From positions 1-22,377 of the IMG/VR virus record IMGVR_UViG_3300030329_001012: DNA of 22,377 nucleotides. The stretch is one strand, 5' to 3'. A model generated the notes under the pieces. That model ran no database searches. It was not told the DNA's origin and worked only from the letters and a program-made list of their open reading frames with translations. Each line of letters starts with the position of its first letter. Position 1 is the first letter of the stretch. This document shows positions 1 through 8,406 of this stretch, piece after piece. This DNA comes from a virus. Position numbers and translations under genes: made by a program.

Positions 1-2076
1 TGGGGTATCTACAACTATGAAAACTCCCGTGATGATGTAGAGTACATTCATTGTATTGATGAACGTCAGATGCTTGAGGAGTTTGTTGCGTTCATGGTTG
101 AAGTTCAACCAGATGTTATCACAGGTTGGAACACAACCTTCTTTGATATTCCATATCTGGCTGTTCGTATTACACGACTGTTCGGTGACAAGATGAGAAA
201 CAATATGTCACCCTGGAACATGGTGTCAGAAGAAAAGACTTCAACCTTTGGTCGTGAACAAATCAAATACAACATTTGGGGTGTGGCCAATCTAGACTAC
301 CTTGACCTGTATCGTAAGTTTACATACAAGAACCAGGAGTCATATCGTCTTGACTACATTGCAGGTGTAGAACTCGGAGCACAGAAGGACGAGAATCCAT
401 ACGAGACATACAAAGAATGGTACACCAACGACTATCAATCGTTCATTGATTACAACATCAAAGACGTGGAGTTGGTTGATGCGTTAGAAGATAAGATGAA
501 ACTTATCGAACTGGCATTGACTATGGCCTATGAGGCAAAGGTGAACTACATGGATGTATTCTCACAGGTTCGTATGTGGGATGTGACCATCTATAACTAT
601 CTGCGTGATAGAGATATCGTGGTACCGCAACGAGACACAAGTTCCAAAGGCTCTCGGTATGAAGGTGCCTATGTCAAAGAACCACAGACTGGTGGCCACA
701 ACTGGGTTATGTCGTTTGACCTCAACAGTCTGTATCCACATTTGATTATGCAGTACAACATATCACCAGAGACTTTGATTGTTCAAAGATTCCCAGAGGC
801 TATCTCTGTCGATAAACTATTGAACCAAGAAGTCCAGACAGAAGTTCTTGGCGACAAACTGACCGTTACACCAAACGCTGCCTGTTTCAGAAAAGACATT
901 CGTGGGTTTCTACCTGACCTTATGGAAACAATGTATGGTGACCGTGTAAAGTTCAAGAAGTATTCTTTGGAAGCAAAACAGCGTTATCAAGACACAAAAG
1001 ATAAAAAATATCTGAACGATATATCTAAATATAACAACATACAGATGGCTAGAAAGATTGCACTAAACAGTGCTTATGGTGCAGTCGGCAATCAGTATTT
1101 TAGATATTACGATGAACGATTGGCCACTGCGATCACAACGGCAGGTCAGTTGAGCATTCGGTGGATTGAGAACAAGGTAAATGAATACCTCAACAGAATA
1201 CTACAGACGAAAGATCAAGACTACATTATCGCGTCAGATACAGATTCCATTTATGTTACTTTTGACACGTTGGTATCTAAGTCTTTTGGAAACAGAGATG
1301 ATGTGCCAACAGAAAAAGTTGTCAACTTCTTGGATCAAATCGCCAAGGATAAAGTTGAACCTTACATTACTAAGTGTTATCAGGACCTTGCAGATTATGT
1401 AAGAGCATACGAGCAGAAGATGGAGATGGCTCGTGAGGTGATTGCTGACAAAGGTATCTGGACTGCAAAGAAAAGATACATTCTCAATGTGTATGACAGT
1501 GAAGGTGTACGGTTCGCAGAACCAGAACTCAAGATCATGGGCATCGAGGCAGTTAAGTCCTCAACACCAGAACCCTGTCGTGATAAGATTAAAGAAGCAT
1601 TGAGAGTTATTATCAACGAAGATGAACAGGCACTAAATAAGTTTATTCAGTCATTCCGCAAAGAGTTTATGAAGATGGACCCAGAACGTATTGCGTTCCC
1701 AAGGTCATGCAACGGACTCAAGAAGTGGGGTGATCGGTCATCGGTCTACAAGAAAGGAACACCGATGCACATCAAAGGTTCGTTGATGTATAATTATCTA
1801 CTCAACAAAGAAAAAGTGACACATAAGTATCCCCTTATCCAAGAAGGTGAGAAGATAAAGTTTATTCAATTAAGAACACCCAACAAAATTCAAACCAATG
1901 TCATTTCGTTCATGGGCCAACTGCCTAGAGAGTTTGACTTGACAGAAGTGGTAGATTATGATATAATGTTTCTAAAGAGTTTTGTTGAACCTATGACATT
2001 TATCCTTGACCAGATTGGCTGGCAAGTCGATAGGTCGTGGGGCACCCAGAGGACACTTGAAGGATTATTCGGATGA
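1..2076 (+). CDS. 43: Family B DNA polymerase, T4 gp43-like (5' end outside window)
   Basis: The reading frame is open from base 1, so the gene starts upstream and about 692 residues are visible, against roughly 900 in T4 gp43. Family B motifs occur in the expected order. Exonuclease motif Exo II (GWNTTFFDIPYL) is near 124-160 and Exo III (YNIKDVEL) near 451-475. Polymerase motif A (SFDLNSLYPH) is near 712-740, motif B (KIALNSAYG) near 1054-1080, motif C (SDTDS) near 1236-1250, and the KKRY element near 1470. Both the proofreading and the polymerase acidic residues are present, so the enzyme should be active in replicating phage DNA. An ATG at 70 lies inside the exonuclease domain and is not the true start. 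The stop codon overlaps the start of the next gene (ATGA). Assignment is very secure; the exact subgroup is not determined. Confidence 0.97.
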   Translation, partial: WGIYNYENSRDDVEYIHCIDERQMLEEFVAFMVEVQPDVITGWNTTFFDIPYLAVRITRLFGDKMRNNMSPWNMVSEEKTSTFGREQIKYNIWGVANLDYLDLYRKFTYKNQESYRLDYIAGVELGAQKDENPYETYKEWYTNDYQSFIDYNIKDVELVDALEDKMKLIELALTMAYEAKVNYMDVFSQVRMWDVTIYNYLRDRDIVVPQRDTSSKGSRYEGAYVKEPQTGGHNWVMSFDLNSLYPHLIMQYNISPETLIVQRFPEAISVDKLLNQEVQTEVLGDKLTVTPNAACFRKDIRGFLPDLMETMYGDRVKFKKYSLEAKQRYQDTKDKKYLNDISKYNNIQMARKIALNSAYGAVGNQYFRYYDERLATAITTAGQLSIRWIENKVNEYLNRILQTKDQDYIIASDTDSIYVTFDTLVSKSFGNRDDVPTEKVVNFLDQIAKDKVEPYITKCYQDLADYVRAYEQKMEMAREVIADKGIWTAKKRYILNVYDSEGVRFAEPELKIMGIEAVKSSTPEPCRDKIKEALRVIINEDEQALNKFIQSFRKEFMKMDPERIAFPRSCNGLKKWGDRSSVYKKGTPMHIKGSLMYNYLLNKEKVTHKYPLIQEGEKIKFIQLRTPNKIQTNVISFMGQLPREFDLTEVVDYDIMFLKSFVEPMTFILDQIGWQVDRSWGTQRTLEGLFG

Positions 2077-3212
2077 AGTACACACCATATTATATGAAAG
2101 ATGTTCGTGCTGGTGAAGCACAAGAGAAGTTCACAGTTATCTCTACCTTTGCAGGTGGAGGCGGTTCGTCTACTGGTTATCGTTTGGCAGGTGGCAAGAT
2201 ACTTGCTATCAACGAGTTTGTAAAAGAGGCAAGAGAAACCTATTCAGCAAACTATCCAACGACACCAATCATACCAGATGACATAAAAGAACTTACTGGT
2301 AAAGACATTCTGGAAGTTGCAGGTATCAGTGAAGGTGAACTTGATCTGTTAGATGGTTCCCCTCCCTGTTCTGCGTTCAGTGTTGCTGGTCGTGGATTTA
2401 CACATCACGGTGGCAGTCACAAGGCCGGGTATGGTAAGAGCAAACACTATTCAGATGAACAGTCAGTATCAAATATTGAGGACTTGTTCTTTGAGTTTAT
2501 TCGTGTTGCCAAAGACATTCAACCCAAGACAATCATTGCAGAGAACGTCAAGGGTCTAACAATTGGTGAGGCGAAGGAATACTTCAATATGATTAACAAT
2601 GCCTTTGATGAACTAGGTTATGATGTATGTGCAAAGGTACTCAATTCCAAACATTACGGCGTCCCACAGGCCCGTGAGCGCACGATCTTTATTGGGGTGA
2701 GGAAAGACTTGACTGCAAAAGTAGGCCTCTCATTTATGAACATATTTACTGTGTTTCCATCTGAGAACCGAGAGTTTGTTTCTCTAGGTGAAGGGTGTGA
2801 GGGTTTGGACTTAGATCAAGAAGAAGTTGCATGGCTCAATGAGAAGTGGTTAAATACAAAGTTTCATCAAGTAACTGGTATTCTATTCCCACAGGATCCA
2901 GAGAAAGTTATCAGTGGAGAAAATGTGGGAAAGAAGAATCTGCATTTCAGTTGTAAGAAAACATCACAGTATATGCCAGCACCGACATTGACAGCAATGG
3001 GTGCAGGATCAACGACTGGTGGATTAGTACATTGGAATGAAGATAGAAAATTTACAATCAAAGAATTGAAACGTATCATGTCTCTGCCTGAAGATTTTGA
3101 ACTTACAGGAACATTTAATCAGAAGGCGGAACGATGTGGTCGTATGGTACCTTCACTTATGATGAAGGCCATAGCAAGTTCAGTGTACGATAAAGTGCTG
3201 AACAAATTATAA
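2073..3212 (+). CDS. DNA cytosine-C5 methyltransferase (orphan)
   Basis: This 379-residue protein carries the C5-cytosine methyltransferase motifs in canonical order. Motif I is TFAGGGG at residues 25-31 (SAM binding). Motif IV is SPPCSAF with the catalytic Cys at residue 99. Motif VI is ENV at 157-159 and motif VIII is QARER at 199-203. A GRMVP segment near the C-terminus stands in for motif X. Residues about 205-330 contain the variable target-recognition region. The start overlaps the polymerase stop by four bases, so the two are probably translationally coupled. No partner restriction enzyme lies beside it, so it is an orphan phage methyltransferase. Its likely role is to protect phage DNA from host restriction or from nucleases made or carried by the phage. 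The target sequence cannot be read from the protein. Confidence 0.94.
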   Translation: MKYTPYYMKDVRAGEAQEKFTVISTFAGGGGSSTGYRLAGGKILAINEFVKEARETYSANYPTTPIIPDDIKELTGKDILEVAGISEGELDLLDGSPPCSAFSVAGRGFTHHGGSHKAGYGKSKHYSDEQSVSNIEDLFFEFIRVAKDIQPKTIIAENVKGLTIGEAKEYFNMINNAFDELGYDVCAKVLNSKHYGVPQARERTIFIGVRKDLTAKVGLSFMNIFTVFPSENREFVSLGEGCEGLDLDQEEVAWLNEKWLNTKFHQVTGILFPQDPEKVISGENVGKKNLHFSCKKTSQYMPAPTLTAMGAGSTTGGLVHWNEDRKFTIKELKRIMSLPEDFELTGTFNQKAERCGRMVPSLMMKAIASSVYDKVLNKL

Positions 3213-3224
3213 TGAGGAGAAAAA

Positions 3225-4229
3225 ATGGGGTTCTTACAAGATGCGATTAAAAACGCTGGAAACGAATTCGGGGTCATTGCTAAAGACGGCATTGATGCCA
3301 GTGATGTTGATGGGTATGTGGATACTGGTAGCCATATTTTTAATGCTTTGGTATCTGGTAGTCTATGGGGTGGTCTACCCAATAATAAAATTACGGCAAT
3401 TGCTGGTGAAAGTGCGACAGGCAAGACGTTCTTCGCACTAGGTGTATGCAAGTCATTTCTAGAAGCTGATCCAGAAGCCAATGTAGTTTATTTTGAATCA
3501 GAGTCTGCGGTAACCAAAGACATGATTGAGCAGAGGGATATTGATTCCTCTCGTATGGCTATCATGCCTGTTACCACAGTACAGGAGTTTCGTTATCAGG
3601 CCCTTCAGGTATTAGACCTATACGAGAAACAAGGTGAAGGCAAACCACTAATGCTTTGTCTTGACAGTCTCGGTATGCTATCAACAACCAAAGAGTTGGA
3701 AGATACAGAGGCCGGAAAAGAAACAAGAGACATGACCAGATCACAGATTGTCAAATCAACCTTCCGTGTTCTGACATTGAAACTTGGCAAACTGAAAGTG
3801 CCAATGCTGATGACCAATCATACCTATGATGTTATCGGTTCAATGTTTCCCACCAAAGAGATGGGTGGTGGTAGTGGTCTCAAGTATGCCGCATCAAGTA
3901 TCATCTATCTATCAAAGAAGAAAGATAAAGATGGCACAGAAATTGTTGGCAATATTATCCATTGTAAAACATATAAGTCCAGGCTAACTAAAGAAAATCA
4001 AATGGTGGATGTAAGATTATCTTATACTAAAGGTCTTGATAGATACTATGGTCTATTGGAACTTGCTATTGAGGCAGGTGTATTCAATGCAGTATCAACC
4101 CGAGTTGAGTTGCCTGATGGCACAAAGACATTTGGTAAGACTATCAATAATGATCCAGAGAAATATTACACACCAGAAGTGATGGAAAAACTTGATGCGT
4201 TTGCCAAAGAGAAATTCACTTATGGATAA
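3225..4229 (+). CDS. uvsX: UvsX-type RecA-like recombinase
   Basis: This 334-residue RecA/UvsX family ATPase has Walker A GESATGKT at residues 61-68 and Walker B PLMLCLDS with Asp at 147. A glycine-rich MGGGSGLKY segment occurs near residues 212-220, where DNA-binding loop 2 is expected. It is shorter than T4 UvsX (about 390 residues), as is common in marine T4-like phages. It should coat single-stranded DNA and drive strand exchange for recombination-dependent replication. A clear ribosome binding site (GAGGAG, 3213-3218) lies upstream of the ATG. The next gene starts eight bases before this stop. Placement between polymerase and helicase genes fits a replication operon. Confidence 0.95.
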   Translation: MGFLQDAIKNAGNEFGVIAKDGIDASDVDGYVDTGSHIFNALVSGSLWGGLPNNKITAIAGESATGKTFFALGVCKSFLEADPEANVVYFESESAVTKDMIEQRDIDSSRMAIMPVTTVQEFRYQALQVLDLYEKQGEGKPLMLCLDSLGMLSTTKELEDTEAGKETRDMTRSQIVKSTFRVLTLKLGKLKVPMLMTNHTYDVIGSMFPTKEMGGGSGLKYAASSIIYLSKKKDKDGTEIVGNIIHCKTYKSRLTKENQMVDVRLSYTKGLDRYYGLLELAIEAGVFNAVSTRVELPDGTKTFGKTINNDPEKYYTPEVMEKLDAFAKEKFTYG

Positions 4230-4797
4230 TTACATCAAAGTCTATGACGATGTAATAGACGAGATAAGTTGCAAAGAACTCATCAAGAGGTTTGAAGATG
4301 AGCATGAGATGTACGAGACAGTGCATCAAGAGGATGGTGATAATGTTATTTCATTTGAGCAACTGAACCTATTTGTACAAGGTTGGGATGATGTTCAGAA
4401 AGGACTGCTTGAGTTGTTTCAAGACTACATCGTACATTACAAAATAGATTGTAATGTCTATGACAAGATGTGGCCTGAGAAGTATGGTTACGAGGCAGTG
4501 AGAATAAAACGGTATCTAGGAAATGACTATGACCGTTTTGATCCTCACGTTGATGTAATGAACCATGAGTCAGCACGAAGATTCCTTGCCTTCTTTATCT
4601 ACCTCAATGATGTAGAGGAAGGCGGTGAGACACAGTTTCTAAACATAAATCAGCCGGGAACTTATTTACCCTACACAGTAAAACCAAAGAGAGGACGATT
4701 GTTAATGTTTCCACCAACGTGGCAATACTATCATGCAGGTCTGAAACCTGTATCTGGTAGGAAATACATTTTACATTCGTATTGTCATTATGCATGA
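4222..4797 (+). CDS. 2-oxoglutarate/Fe(II)-dependent oxygenase, prolyl-4-hydroxylase-like
   Basis: Starting at the ATG at 4222 gives 191 residues. The iron-binding triad is visible: H109 and D111 in FDPHVDV, and H171 in YYHAGL. R180 in SGRKYIL is the usual 2-oxoglutarate salt-bridge residue. GGETQFLN (about 134-141) and the GRLLMFPP strand (158-165) are typical of the P4Hc double-stranded beta-helix. The family hydroxylates proteins or nucleic acids using oxygen and 2-oxoglutarate. Such genes are common in marine T4-like phages, but substrates are mostly unknown. The eight-base overlap with uvsX suggests coupled expression. A frame extension upstream to 4192 exists but lies inside uvsX and adds no family sequence, so I rejected it. 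Confidence 0.88.
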   Translation: MDNYIKVYDDVIDEISCKELIKRFEDEHEMYETVHQEDGDNVISFEQLNLFVQGWDDVQKGLLELFQDYIVHYKIDCNVYDKMWPEKYGYEAVRIKRYLGNDYDRFDPHVDVMNHESARRFLAFFIYLNDVEEGGETQFLNINQPGTYLPYTVKPKRGRLLMFPPTWQYYHAGLKPVSGRKYILHSYCHYA

Positions 4798-5128
4798 TTA
4801 TCATTACGTTTATCACAAAGAGACAGACGAACAAGCCTTCCGACTACAGGCAGGTGAGTTTGAAGGTGTAGTCTGGAACTTCCGTGATGTCAAGTTGCCA
4901 ATACACGACGAAGATGGCAACAGATTAAACTTGGAAGAAGTTGAGACAATACCCTTGACATTTTCCTATGTTGTGTTGTATAATAAAGATGGGCTGGTGA
5001 ATGAAGATTCACTGGATAGATTTAACACAGTTCTAGGTGACATACTTATGACTGTTCTGGATGAAGGATTAGAGCATGACCAAATTGAGATTGGAACAGA
5101 CGATACTGAGCAATCTGATACACAATGA
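4790..5128 (+). CDS. Small acidic protein of unknown function
   Basis: This 112-residue protein has no family I recognise. It is acidic, especially at the C-terminus (GTDDTEQSD), has no signal peptide or membrane segment, and looks mostly alpha/beta. It overlaps the oxygenase gene by eight bases and the helicase gene by about 50 bases, so it is embedded in the replication operon. That arrangement supports real translation. A small replication accessory factor is possible, but nothing in the sequence proves it. A second ATG at 4794 is in another frame and does not lead to a gene. Confidence 0.72.
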   Translation: MHDYHYVYHKETDEQAFRLQAGEFEGVVWNFRDVKLPIHDEDGNRLNLEEVETIPLTFSYVVLYNKDGLVNEDSLDRFNTVLGDILMTVLDEGLEHDQIEIGTDDTEQSDTQ

Positions 5129-6434
5129 GGATTTCGCAAGAAAGGCAATCCCATTTATCAAAGACGAGTATTTTCAAGACGGTATTGAGAAAGTTATTTT
5201 TCAAACCATCTTAGACTATACCAATAATTATTCAGTAAATCCTACAATCGAAGCTCTGAGTATTGATGTCCAGAAGAAGTCATTAAACGAAGAACAATTC
5301 AAACAAGCAGTAGGGTATCTGTCAGAGATAGAGAAAACAGATACAGACCTTCAGTGGTTACTCGACCAAACAGAACAGTGGTGTAAAGATAAGGCAATCT
5401 ATAATGCCATCCTTAATGGTATTCATATCATTGAAGGCAAAGATAAAGAACAAACACCAGATGCACTTCCGACTATTCTTTCGGAAGCATTATCAGTTTC
5501 GTTTGATACGAACATCGGTCACGACTATATGGAACAGTCGGAAGACCGATATGAATTCTATCATACGAAAGAAGAAAAGATACCATTTGATTTAGATTTC
5601 TTTAATCGTATCACCAAAGGTGGTATGCCAAACAAAACTCTGAACATTGCACTTGCAGGTACAGGTGTAGGTAAGTCATTGTTTATGTGCCATGTCGCAG
5701 CATCGACTTTGATGCAGGGTAAGAATGTTTTGTATATCACATTAGAGATGGCAGAAGAAAAGATTGCAGAACGCATCGATGCTAATCTGATGAACATCAC
5801 AATGGATGATATGCACGATCTACCAAGGCATATGTACGAGAACAAGTTTGAGAAGATACAAAAGAAAACACAAGGCAAACTGATCGTCAAAGAATACCCA
5901 ACAGCATCTGCACACTGTGGTCATTTTCGATCCTTGTTAAATGAACTCAATTTGAAAAAAGACTTTATGCCAGAAATAGTATTCATTGATTATCTAAACA
6001 TCTGTGCATCAAGTAGGTTTCGTGCAGGAGCAAATGTAAACTCATATACATACATCAAGGCCATCGCAGAAGAACTTAGAGGTCTTGCAGTTGAATATGA
6101 TCTACCTATCGTGTCAGCAACACAGACAACCAGAACTGGGTTTGTATCGACAGACATTGGTCTAGAAGATACATCCGAATCGTTTGGTTTGCCAGCAACA
6201 GCAGACTTTATGTTTGCACTGATATCGTCAGAAGAACTAGAGCAGTTGAATCAGATGTTGGTCAAACAGTTGAAGAACAGATATGCAGACCCAACATCAA
6301 ACAAAAAGTTTATCATTGGTGTAGATAGAGCCAAGATGAAACTGTATGATGTGGCACAAACAGCACAAGAAGATTTGGTAGATACAGGACAAGAGGAAGA
6401 AGCCATTGACCGATTCGCAGACTTCAAAGTTTAG
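5076..6434 (+). CDS. 41: DnaB-family replicative helicase, T4 gp41-like
   Basis: This 452-residue protein matches the T4 gp41/DnaB layout. An N-terminal helical domain (about 1-140) is followed by a RecA-like ATPase with Walker A AGTGVGKS at 194-201 and Walker B IVFIDYLN with Asp at 305. The TLEMAEEKIAERI segment (222-234) matches the conserved DnaB helix after the Walker A strand, and SATQTTR lies downstream in the H3 position. Length is close to T4 gp41 (about 475). It should unwind the fork ahead of the polymerase encoded at the left edge. The start lies within the preceding small gene, with an overlap of about 50 bases. Confidence 0.95.
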   Translation: MTKLRLEQTILSNLIHNEDFARKAIPFIKDEYFQDGIEKVIFQTILDYTNNYSVNPTIEALSIDVQKKSLNEEQFKQAVGYLSEIEKTDTDLQWLLDQTEQWCKDKAIYNAILNGIHIIEGKDKEQTPDALPTILSEALSVSFDTNIGHDYMEQSEDRYEFYHTKEEKIPFDLDFFNRITKGGMPNKTLNIALAGTGVGKSLFMCHVAASTLMQGKNVLYITLEMAEEKIAERIDANLMNITMDDMHDLPRHMYENKFEKIQKKTQGKLIVKEYPTASAHCGHFRSLLNELNLKKDFMPEIVFIDYLNICASSRFRAGANVNSYTYIKAIAEELRGLAVEYDLPIVSATQTTRTGFVSTDIGLEDTSESFGLPATADFMFALISSEELEQLNQMLVKQLKNRYADPTSNKKFIIGVDRAKMKLYDVAQTAQEDLVDTGQEEEAIDRFADFKV

Positions 6435-7236
6435 AGAAATAAAGTATGAAAAATTCTATACTCCCTGGCAAACAGCACACGAACTCTATGATAGAACTCT
6501 ACTCATAGTCGGCAATCTCTTTGATAACTTTGTAGAGCCATCAGCAGGCAGAGGAGCATTTCTTTCTGCCATGCCACCAAACAAAAGAATTGGTATTGAC
6601 ATAGACATGGCCAGTTGGGGCTATGGTAAGATATGCCAAGAGATAGAGATACAAAATTTCTTTGACTTTATTTGGCCTGAAGGTAGAACGATTACAATAG
6701 GTAATCCTCCCTTTGGTCGTCGTGGTAAGTTGGCAATGAAGTTTCTTAACATCAGTGCTGAGAACTCTGATGTTGTTGCGTTCATACTTCCTGCTATCTT
6801 TTCCAAGTTTACCTTTATCAATAGAGTACATCCATACTTCCATTTGATACACGAAACTCCTGTCACAGAGTTTGAGGACAATGTAAAGGTAAAGTGTGTT
6901 TTTCAAATATGGGAAAGACGAGCACATAAACGAGAGAGAATAGTTAGACAGTCATCGTGCGATGAGTTTACTATGACACATCGACACATTTCTCGTACCA
7001 CACCAGAAGAACTAGAACAACTAAAACAAGATAGTACAGTTGCCATACAACAGATTGGTGGTAGAGTGATACCATTAGAAGAAATAAAGAGAGGTAGTAT
7101 TTGGTTTATCAAAGGCGGTGATCCAGAAGCGTTCAAAAGAATAGACTATTCACATCTACATAAACATCATTTAGGTGCCATTTCTTTGACAAAGGCGGAT
7201 ATTGTTGAGGGATATTTGAATACGATAAAGAGATAA
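6406..7236 (+). CDS. Probable N6-adenine DNA methyltransferase
   Basis: This 276-residue protein has a SAM-binding motif I (VEPSAGRGAF, 43-52), an acidic residue pair after the second strand (GIDID, 63-67) and the catalytic NPPFG motif at 100-104. The motif I then NPPF order is that of amino-methyltransferases, most often N6-adenine enzymes, though NPPF alone does not exclude other targets such as tRNA, rRNA or N5-glutamine. The start is a TTG inside the helicase 3' end, preceded by GAGGAAG. The first in-frame ATG falls after motif I, so a non-ATG start is required. The C-terminal third (about 165-276) is unrecognised. With the C5 methyltransferase, the phage may modify its DNA at two bases. 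Confidence 0.82.
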   Translation: MTDSQTSKFREIKYEKFYTPWQTAHELYDRTLLIVGNLFDNFVEPSAGRGAFLSAMPPNKRIGIDIDMASWGYGKICQEIEIQNFFDFIWPEGRTITIGNPPFGRRGKLAMKFLNISAENSDVVAFILPAIFSKFTFINRVHPYFHLIHETPVTEFEDNVKVKCVFQIWERRAHKRERIVRQSSCDEFTMTHRHISRTTPEELEQLKQDSTVAIQQIGGRVIPLEEIKRGSIWFIKGGDPEAFKRIDYSHLHKHHLGAISLTKADIVEGYLNTIKR

Positions 7237-7239
7237 ATA
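7232..7239 (+). promoter_or_regulatory. T4-like late promoter box (GATAAATA)
   Basis: The sequence GATAAATA differs at one base from the T4 late consensus TATAAATA. It overlaps the stop codon of the methyltransferase gene (7234-7236). It sits at the boundary between replication genes and virion genes, where a late promoter is expected. With the T4 spacing (box about -13 to -6), transcription would start at 7245, the first base of the next gene's ATG. A weak AAAGAG at 7227-7232 could serve as ribosome binding site on read-through transcripts. The box is short, so chance occurrence is possible. Confidence 0.5.
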
Positions 7240-7244
7240 GTATT

Positions 7245-7267
7245 ATGAAAACTTTTAAAGAACATCT
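7245..7267 (+). repeat. Direct repeat at the start of paralogous gene 1
   Basis: The first 17 bases of this gene are identical to the first 17 bases of the gene at 8384, and 22 of the first 23 match. Because the encoded MKTFKEHL segment is under selection, this may reflect gene duplication plus constraint rather than an active recombination site. Confidence 0.6.
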
Positions 7268-8375
7268 GCTTCTTGCAGAAGCAAAAAATCGTGGCGAGGA
7301 AATGGAAGATGTTATCATTGCCGCGGCAGAAGGGAAAAAATATAAACCAATCAAAAGAAAAGATAATCAAATTCCCCCTGATGCAGGTAAGAAGATTGTA
7401 AAGAAAATGAAGTACGGGAAGTTTAAAGGAAAACCAGGAGGACAACCAATTTCAAAAGAATGGGCCAAGGCTTTGGAAGATGCTGGTTCAAAAACAGCTG
7501 GACAAAATAAAGAATCTAAAACTGATTTGATTTTTGGTAGAAAAAGAATATCGCTAAAGACTGGTAAGACAGCTTTTATAACCAACTCAAATGCCGTTGA
7601 GGCTAGGGTTATACTATATTTTGCTGCAAAGGGAGCTCGTATTTCTCCTAAACCAGAAGTTAAAAGATTGGCAAACACAGTTAAGAAGATGCATAAGGCA
7701 AAGTTAGATCCAGGCAAATTGCCCCCAAGGTGGAAAGATAAGGATGGTGTATGGCACAAAACCTCTGAGAAACCACCAACAGATTCCACAATTCGGAATA
7801 CAGCAGTTGCAAAAAATTCTGAGATGGGTATTGAAGCACATAAACTTAGAGATAAACTTCAAACTGATATTGACAAATTATTCCAAGGTAATGACCAGTT
7901 TGCTATTGCCTATGTTAAAGAAGGAATGTCTGGAGAAAGAAAATTTGGTAATGGTCCTGGTACTGCTGAATTTTGTTTAGTGACAGATGCCAATGGAGAT
8001 AATCCAGTAGAACATAATATCTTAAAGGATAAATCTTATCTAAAGAAAATTGCTGGTAGAACTAAAATGGTTGTTAGACTTAGAGCCTTTCAACAAGGAA
8101 AGAAAGAAGAAAGACGATTTGCTTGGCATCATATGTGGTTTGCACAAACCAAGTTTGTAAATGAGCAAGTAGAAAAATTAGAAAGGGAATCTCATTTATT
8201 AACTGAAGCAGCTATTATGGATAGAATAAAGAGTATCTATAATAAAGTTGTAAGGTTTTTAGAAAGAGCTCTTGATAAGATGATAGAATTTATCGGTGAT
8301 AGTTGGGAAAGATTTGAGGAGTTTATGGGATTTCGATTCGACGTAGACTTTAATAATGAAATAAGGTTTGACTAA
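7245..8375 (+). CDS. Capsid-targeted protein with PD-(D/E)xK nuclease-like motifs, copy 1
   Basis: This 376-residue protein begins MKTFKEHLLLAEA, which resembles the T4 internal-protein capsid targeting sequence (from memory, MKTYQEFIAE) and ends in an L-A-E site (10-12) suited to prohead protease cleavage. The core holds a helix with acidic residues (EEMEDVIIAAA), then KTDLIFG with D94 and RISLK (102-105). This E...D...(S)xK pattern resembles PD-(D/E)xK nucleases. It is a paralogue of the next gene; both share a later block (EGMSGERKFG and VTDANGD, near 226-252). A second L-T-E site at 319-321 precedes a basic amphipathic tail. The inferred role is a protein packaged in the head and injected with DNA. 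Nuclease activity is inference from motifs only. The DNA looks more AT-rich than copy 2. Confidence 0.75.
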   Translation: MKTFKEHLLLAEAKNRGEEMEDVIIAAAEGKKYKPIKRKDNQIPPDAGKKIVKKMKYGKFKGKPGGQPISKEWAKALEDAGSKTAGQNKESKTDLIFGRKRISLKTGKTAFITNSNAVEARVILYFAAKGARISPKPEVKRLANTVKKMHKAKLDPGKLPPRWKDKDGVWHKTSEKPPTDSTIRNTAVAKNSEMGIEAHKLRDKLQTDIDKLFQGNDQFAIAYVKEGMSGERKFGNGPGTAEFCLVTDANGDNPVEHNILKDKSYLKKIAGRTKMVVRLRAFQQGKKEERRFAWHHMWFAQTKFVNEQVEKLERESHLLTEAAIMDRIKSIYNKVVRFLERALDKMIEFIGDSWERFEEFMGFRFDVDFNNEIRFD

Positions 8376-8383
8376 GGAGTAAT

Positions 8384-8406
8384 ATGAAAACTTTTAAAGA
8401 GCATCT
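8384..8406 (+). repeat. Direct repeat at the start of paralogous gene 2
   Basis: This is the second copy of the repeat at 7245-7267; see that entry. The two copies are 1139 bases apart, the length of one gene unit, which fits tandem gene duplication. Confidence 0.6.

Noticed and set aside
3119-3481. A 120-codon open frame on the minus strand across the methyltransferase-uvsX junction
   Set aside because: Both plus-strand genes are certain and a real ribosome binding site for uvsX lies inside it.
6541-6927. A 128-codon open frame on the minus strand
   Set aside because: It is antisense to the methyltransferase gene, which has clear SAM-binding and NPPF motifs; no protein features are visible in the antisense frame.
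7367-7789. A 140-codon open frame on the minus strand
   Set aside because: It lies wholly inside the paralogue 1 gene, has no ribosome binding site or recognisable protein features, and all supported genes are on the plus strand.
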